From the NCBI GenBank assembly GCA_910587805.1, contig CAJUNM010000052.1, positions 1-9,522 on the forward strand: 9,522 nucleotides of DNA. Direction: 5' to 3'. Under the pieces are notes generated by a model that was not told where the DNA came from, ran no database searches, and was given only the letters and a program-made list of their open reading frames with translations. Of the stretch, positions 6,900-9,522 are shown piece by piece. Position numbers and translations under genes: made by a program. Position 1 is the first letter of the stretch, and each line of letters opens with the position of its first letter. The stretch comes from an uncultured Christensenellaceae bacterium. GTDB lineage: Bacteria; Bacillota; Clostridia; Christensenellales; Pumilibacteraceae.

Positions 6900-8062
6900 T
6901 ATTCGATCACCTCCCCTGCGCCGATAACCGATTTATCGGGGATATGCTTGTCCCTGCCGATAAGCGTGGGATCTTTTTGCGCGTCGGTCGCTCCGCCGAT
7001 CTTGCAGCCCGCGCCGATCTGTACGCCTTCGTCTATGACGGAGTACGACACGACGCTATTTTTTCCTATGACCGTATCGCGCATGATGACGGAATCGGTC
7101 ACCTTTGCGCCCTCTTCGATTATAACGCCCTCGCTGAGCACGCAGTTTTTAACGTCGCCGTAAACTTCGCAGCCCGCGGTCATTACGGTATTTTCGACAC
7201 GCGCGTCGCTGCCCATGAACGAAGGCGGATATGCCTTGTTGCGCGAGAATATCTTGAACCCGTCGGACAGATTGAGCACGCCCGACAGTATATCCATGTT
7301 CGCTTCCCAAAGCGAGCGCAACGTGCCTACGTCTTTCCAATAACCTGTGAACTTGTACGCATACATGGCACGTCCGCCCTTTATCATGGACGGTATAACG
7401 TCTTTACCGAAATCGAACGACGAATCTGGATTGCGCTCTTCCGCGGACAACTCGTCGAGCAGTACGTCTCTGCGGAAAATGTATATGCCCATTGATGCGT
7501 GATTGCTCTTCGGCTTTTTGGGCTTTTCCGCGAAATCGGTAATACGCCCGTCGTCGTCGAACGACATTATACCGAATCTCGGCGCTTCCTCGATCGGCAC
7601 GTCGATCACGGCTATAGTGCAGTCCGCATTCTTGGATATGTGGTACTCGAGCATTTGCGAGTAATCCATTTTATAAATATGATCGCCGGACAAGATCAAA
7701 ACGTTTTCCGCTTTGTATGCGTTCAAAAACGCCGCGTTTTGATAAATGGCGTTCGCCGTGCCTTTGTACCACTCGCCGCCGCTCTTTGCAAGATAAGGCG
7801 GCAACACGTGAAGTCCGCCGTGCGAACGGTCGAGATTCCAAGGTTCGCCGTTGCCGAGATACTCGTTGAGCAGCATCGGCTGATACTGTGTGAGCACGCC
7901 TACGGTATCGATACCCGAATTGGCGCAGTTAGACAGAGGGAAATCGATTATACGATACTTCGATCCGAACGAAACCGCAGGTTTTGCAAGCTTCGTCGTG
8001 AGCGCGTACAGTCTCGTTCCCTGACCGCCCGCGAGCAACATTGCTACGCATTTTTTTTGCAT
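6899..8062 (-). CDS. glgC: Glucose-1-phosphate adenylyltransferase catalytic subunit GlgC
   Basis: Makes ADP-glucose and pyrophosphate from ATP and glucose-1-phosphate, the committed step of bacterial glycogen synthesis. Of 387 residues, about 1-260 are the nucleotidyltransferase domain: GGQGTRL (12-18), KLAKPAV (24-30), YRIIDFPLSNCANSGI (36-51), WNLDRSHGGLHVLPPY (75-90), the catalytic aspartate D127 in LSGDHIYKMDY, FAEKP (177-181) for glucose-1-phosphate binding, SMGIYIF (190-196) and YWKDVGTLRSLWEAN (241-255). Residues about 285-380 form the left-handed beta-helix. All catalytic landmarks are intact. The closest strong Shine-Dalgarno (GGAGG, 8076-8080) is 13 bases from the ATG, rather far, but MQKKCVAMLLAGGQG fits the family start. 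Codons 2-4 contain an A8 run. First gene of glgCDA, behind one strong promoter and one possible second promoter. Confidence 0.97.
   Translation of the reverse strand: MQKKCVAMLLAGGQGTRLYALTTKLAKPAVSFGSKYRIIDFPLSNCANSGIDTVGVLTQYQPMLLNEYLGNGEPWNLDRSHGGLHVLPPYLAKSGGEWYKGTANAIYQNAAFLNAYKAENVLILSGDHIYKMDYSQMLEYHISKNADCTIAVIDVPIEEAPRFGIMSFDDDGRITDFAEKPKKPKSNHASMGIYIFRRDVLLDELSAEERNPDSSFDFGKDVIPSMIKGGRAMYAYKFTGYWKDVGTLRSLWEANMDILSGVLNLSDGFKIFSRNKAYPPSFMGSDARVENTVMTAGCEVYGDVKNCVLSEGVIIEEGAKVTDSVIMRDTVIGKNSVVSYSVIDEGVQIGAGCKIGGATDAQKDPTLIGRDKHIPDKSVIGAGEVIE
6906..6914 (-). promoter_or_regulatory. Full-length Shine-Dalgarno of glgD inside the end of glgC
   Basis: GGAGGTGAT matches the whole 16S anti-Shine-Dalgarno core. 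It is encoded by the last glgC codons (Gly-Glu-Val-Ile-Glu-stop), six bases before the glgD ATG. With the one-base stop/start overlap it should give high, coupled GlgD synthesis matched to GlgC. Confidence 0.9.
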
Positions 8063-8117
8063 ATTCTCTTAACATCCTCCCGAATAGCTTGTAAGTTACA
8101 ACCATTTATTCAATCGA

Positions 8118-8126
8118 ATTATATCA
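8118..8126 (-). promoter_or_regulatory. Possible second (proximal) glgC promoter, extended -10
   Basis: TGATATAAT on the minus strand, identical to the extended -10 of the distal promoter. No good -35 is present at 17 bases, so it would depend on the TGn extension or on an activator. It would give a leader of about 50 bases before glgC. Confidence 0.45.
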
Positions 8127-8165
8127 TTTTCATGCCGCCGATTCTTTTAGTGATTGTATAGATAC

Positions 8166-8194
8166 ATTATATCATATATAAAAAAATATTTCAA
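8166..8194 (-). promoter_or_regulatory. Main promoter of the glgCDA operon
   Basis: TTGAAA (8189-8194), a 17-base spacer and consensus TATAAT (8166-8171) preceded by TGA. It lies about 100 bases upstream of glgC. The spacer contains a T7 run. Confidence 0.85.
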
Positions 8195-8307
8195 TACTTA
8201 TTTGAAAATTTTTCGATTTTTTCGATTTAATTTTAATACCTACATTATGCGGTATATGCGGCAATTATGCCGGAACAAAAAATATTTGCCGAATAAGCGA
8301 AAAACGG

Positions 8308-8336
8308 TTGCAAAATCGCCGCGCATATGCTATAAT
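8308..8336 (+). promoter_or_regulatory. Promoter of tRNA-Glu
   Basis: TTGCAA (8308-8313), a 17-base spacer and TATAAT (8331-8336) preceded by TGC. It ends 27 bases before the tRNA 5' end. Confidence 0.88.
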
Positions 8337-8363
8337 ATCAAAGCTGTCGACTTGATCGGCTGT

Positions 8364-8438
8364 GCCGCTATAGTCTAGAGGTTAGGACGTTGGCCTCTCA
8401 CGCCGAAGACCCGGGTTCGATTCCCGGTGGCGGTGCCA
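8364..8438 (+). tRNA. tRNA-Glu, anticodon CTC
   Basis: A 75-base cloverleaf. The acceptor GCCGCTA pairs with TGGCGGT, with G-U at 1-72 and U-G at the sixth pair. The D region GTCTAGAGGTTAGGAC is typical of tRNA-Glu. The anticodon loop CTCTCAC gives anticodon CTC, which reads GAG. The T-arm is CCGGGTTCGATTCCCGG, with discriminator G and encoded CCA. It marks the boundary between native-looking sequence and the AT-rich restriction genes. Confidence 0.96.
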
Positions 8439-8481
8439 CAAAAATAACGGATACCCCAATGGGGTATCCGTTATTTTTGTG
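8437..8481. terminator. 21-bp bidirectional terminator starting within the tRNA-Glu CCA
   Basis: Positions 8437-8457 pair perfectly with 8461-8481 around the three-base loop AAT: a GC core (CGGATACCCC) flanked by A5 and T5 runs. It terminates tRNA-Glu and, read on the minus strand, can also stop transcripts from the restriction genes. The first two stem bases are the last two of the tRNA CCA. Confidence 0.92.
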
Positions 8482-8584
8482 CACTCGCTCCCTTCCGAAT
8501 CAACCGCGATACAAACAAGTTACTAACAGTACATAATAGCAATTTTCGACGCTTTGTATTTACCATTAATTTCTTATTGCTATT
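8482..8584. other. Spacer between the tRNA-Glu terminator and the restriction gene
   Basis: No gene is visible. Base composition shifts here from the mixed sequence of the core region to strongly AT-rich. A weak inverted repeat AATAGCAAT / ATTGCTATT (8535-8543 and 8576-8584, 32 bases apart) touches the restriction gene stop codon. I find no copy of the tRNA-Glu 3' end that would mark an attachment site. Confidence 0.5.
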
Positions 8585-9331
8585 TCAATCTATGATTTTC
8601 ACTGTACCATATAAATTTAATAAATCATTTAAATGCATTCTAAACGCGGTACCGTGATCGTGTGTTTTCCCCTCATTTTTACCACTTGCATATACACCTA
8701 TTCTTATATCAATTAATAATTTCCCATCCTCTATGCTTTTAATCAACTTCTCAAGCGTGAGATTTTCAATAATGCGCATTTCAGTATATCGAATATAATG
8801 TTTTCCATCTTCGTACTTTTCATCACCATATAGTATTGCTATTTTAGATAACTTTTTTTCTAAAGCTTTATTAAGGACACTAAACGTCCAATATACTTCA
8901 TCGTCAATAATTTCTTTTGTCGCTATGTTTCTTATTTGCAAATATATTCTTTCAAGATTTTTATTTACAATAACTTTAAAACTATAGCCCCCTCTATGTG
9001 AATTATCGCGTAAACCACTAACAGTTGTATTTAATACTTTTTTTTCATATTTTTCATCTATAACTCCATATGTTTCTCTTAAGTGCGTATTTACCTTTCT
9101 TGGATATGATGGCGCTTTTGAAAATAAAGAAATCATAGATTTCGTTATACTCCTATGCGCTTTTAATTCAATACCATAATAATCCGCCTCTGATTTATTA
9201 TCCTCTGGTTTTCCTATTAAATCTTCAAATGTATTACCTAAACATTGATCTCCATGACGCTTAGTTTCAAACCACCCTCTGTTTTTTATTTGCCTAAAAT
9301 AATTTATCAATTCTTGTTCTTTTGTTGCCAT
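8585..9331 (-). CDS. MvaI/BcnI-family type II restriction endonuclease
   Basis: A predicted monomeric PD-(D/E)XK endonuclease of 248 residues, almost the length of MvaI (CC^WGG, about 249 by memory). The N-terminus GGWxETKRxG-like segment is NRGWFETKRHGDQCLGNTFEDLIG (17-40 region). The active-site set is D50, E55 and K57 in ADYYGIELKAH, with E36 upstream. The conserved C-terminal block IDIRIGVYASGK (207-218) followed by KTHDHGTAFR (222-231) closely resembles what I recall of MvaI and suggests the same or a related CCNGG-type target; the exact specificity is inference. Codons are A/T-rich (AAA, ATA, TTA), unlike the glg genes, which points to horizontal transfer. The ATG overlaps the stop of the preceding gene by one base and GAGGAGG lies 10 bases upstream. 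The protecting methyltransferase is not in the window. Confidence 0.92.
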   Translation of the reverse strand: MATKEQELINYFRQIKNRGWFETKRHGDQCLGNTFEDLIGKPEDNKSEADYYGIELKAHRSITKSMISLFSKAPSYPRKVNTHLRETYGVIDEKYEKKVLNTTVSGLRDNSHRGGYSFKVIVNKNLERIYLQIRNIATKEIIDDEVYWTFSVLNKALEKKLSKIAILYGDEKYEDGKHYIRYTEMRIIENLTLEKLIKSIEDGKLLIDIRIGVYASGKNEGKTHDHGTAFRMHLNDLLNLYGTVKIID

Positions 9332-9522
9332 TATAAATTATCCTCCTCAATAGATTTCAAAAAGCAAACATATTCATCATCAGTAGTATATTTATTTTTA
9401 TAGTCTTCCAAATTCGGTAAAAAACTATCTATTGTACAATTCAACTCATATGATAATCTCATAAGATGATAAATATTTAATTTCTTTCTATAAACTGAAA
9501 ACACAGCCTTCGCAAAAGAGTC
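9331..9522 (-). CDS. C-terminal part of a probable HTH (XRE-like) regulator, 5' end beyond window
   Basis: An open frame of 63 codons enters from the right edge and stops at TAA (9333-9331), sharing its last A with the ATG of the restriction gene. The piece LNIYHLMRLSYELNCTIDSF followed by LPN resembles the last helices of an XRE helix-turn-helix (pattern: start of helix, L-x-x-LSxxLNxxxDxFL), followed by an acidic tail ending SIEEDNL. Controller (C) proteins of restriction systems are commonly encoded just upstream of, and overlapping, the endonuclease gene, so a C-protein-like regulator is the best guess. The AT-rich codon use matches the restriction gene. That a gene is here is well supported by coupling and GAGGAGG in its last codons; its identity is uncertain without the N-terminal half. 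Confidence 0.6.
   Translation of the reverse strand, partial: DSFAKAVFSVYRKKLNIYHLMRLSYELNCTIDSFLPNLEDYKNKYTTDDEYVCFLKSIEEDNL
9342..9348 (-). promoter_or_regulatory. Ribosome-binding site of the restriction gene
   Basis: GAGGAGG on the minus strand lies inside the last codons of the upstream gene (Glu-Glu-Asp), 10 bases before the endonuclease ATG. With the TAATG overlap it indicates translational coupling of regulator and endonuclease. Confidence 0.85.

Larger units (their letters stand above)
8063..8363. other. Divergent intergenic region between glgC and tRNA-Glu
   Basis: This 301-base AT-rich stretch holds promoters for both directions and no credible gene. About 8195-8245 is very AT-rich with CGATTTTTTCGATTT. 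Three copies of TATGCGG or TATGCCG (8246-8252, 8255-8261, 8266-8272) cluster upstream of the main glgC promoter and the tRNA-Glu promoter; they could be a regulator site but are too short to be sure. An ATG inside the glgC leader (8075-8073) is out of frame and unsupported. Confidence 0.6.

Noticed and set aside
6890..8161. Long plus-strand frames opposite glgC (6890-7495, 7499-8161)
   Set aside because: Shadows of a well-conserved GlgC reading frame; no start signals and no recognisable domain.
8154..8378. Plus-strand 74-residue frame between glgC and tRNA-Glu
   Set aside because: Covers promoters in both directions and runs into the tRNA; the translation is AT-driven (Tyr/Phe/Asn/Lys) with no good ribosome-binding site.
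8535..8584. Inverted repeat AATAGCAAT / ATTGCTATT as a terminator or attachment site
   Set aside because: Nine AT-rich base pairs separated by 32 bases are weak, with no T-run or matching copy elsewhere; the strong hairpin at 8437-8481 already serves as terminator.
1..9522. CRISPR array, insertion sequence or prophage genes
   Set aside because: No regularly spaced direct repeats, no transposase or integrase motif, and no terminal inverted repeats were seen; the only sign of transfer is the AT-rich restriction module.

Overview
The window looks like a chromosomal segment of an anaerobic, low-to-moderate-GC Firmicute, most likely an uncultured gut member of the Clostridia. The main reasons are the paired GlgC/GlgD form of ADP-glucose pyrophosphorylase in the order glgC-glgD-glgA, a lipoprotein carrying an InlB-type B-repeat, strong GGAGG ribosome-binding sites, and SigA-type promoters that mostly have an extended -10. 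A placement near Christensenellales is a guess.

Layout, left to right. (1) 1-1344, minus: an almost complete 23S rRNA uracil-C5 methyltransferase (RlmD/RlmCD type) that runs off the left edge; its promoter lies so close to the ATG that the mRNA may be leaderless. (2) 1417-3105, minus: a 562-residue surface lipoprotein with a B-repeat and an Ig-like segment between two similar-looking halves, and a G9 tract where any 1-base slip stops translation. (3) 3167-3242, minus: tRNA-Ala(GGC) with its own promoter; a perfect 11-bp hairpin separates it from the lipoprotein start. (4) 3377-3961, plus: a DUF1349 (REE1-like) protein with its own promoter, divergent from the tRNA. (5) 4021-8062, minus: the glycogen operon glgC-glgD-glgA, ending at a hairpin shared with the DUF1349 gene. 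(6) 8364-8438, plus: tRNA-Glu(CTC), with a 21-bp terminator stem that begins inside its CCA end. (7) 8585-9522, minus: an AT-rich restriction module, an MvaI-like endonuclease preceded by the overlapping end of a probable HTH regulator.

How the parts work together: GlgC/GlgD make ADP-glucose and GlgA polymerises it into glycogen. glgC and glgD overlap by one base (TAATG), and a full-length Shine-Dalgarno sequence for glgD sits in the last codons of glgC. Branching enzyme and phosphorylase are not in the window. GlgA carries an unusual 95-residue lysine-rich N-terminal tail. The restriction module differs in base composition from everything to its left and starts just beyond tRNA-Glu, which suggests acquisition at a tRNA site; the cognate methyltransferase must lie outside the window.

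Most leads come from four places: the GlgA tail, the switchable-looking lipoprotein, the restriction island with a possible C-protein-like regulator, and the leaderless methyltransferase promoter. No entirely new multi-gene system is visible.
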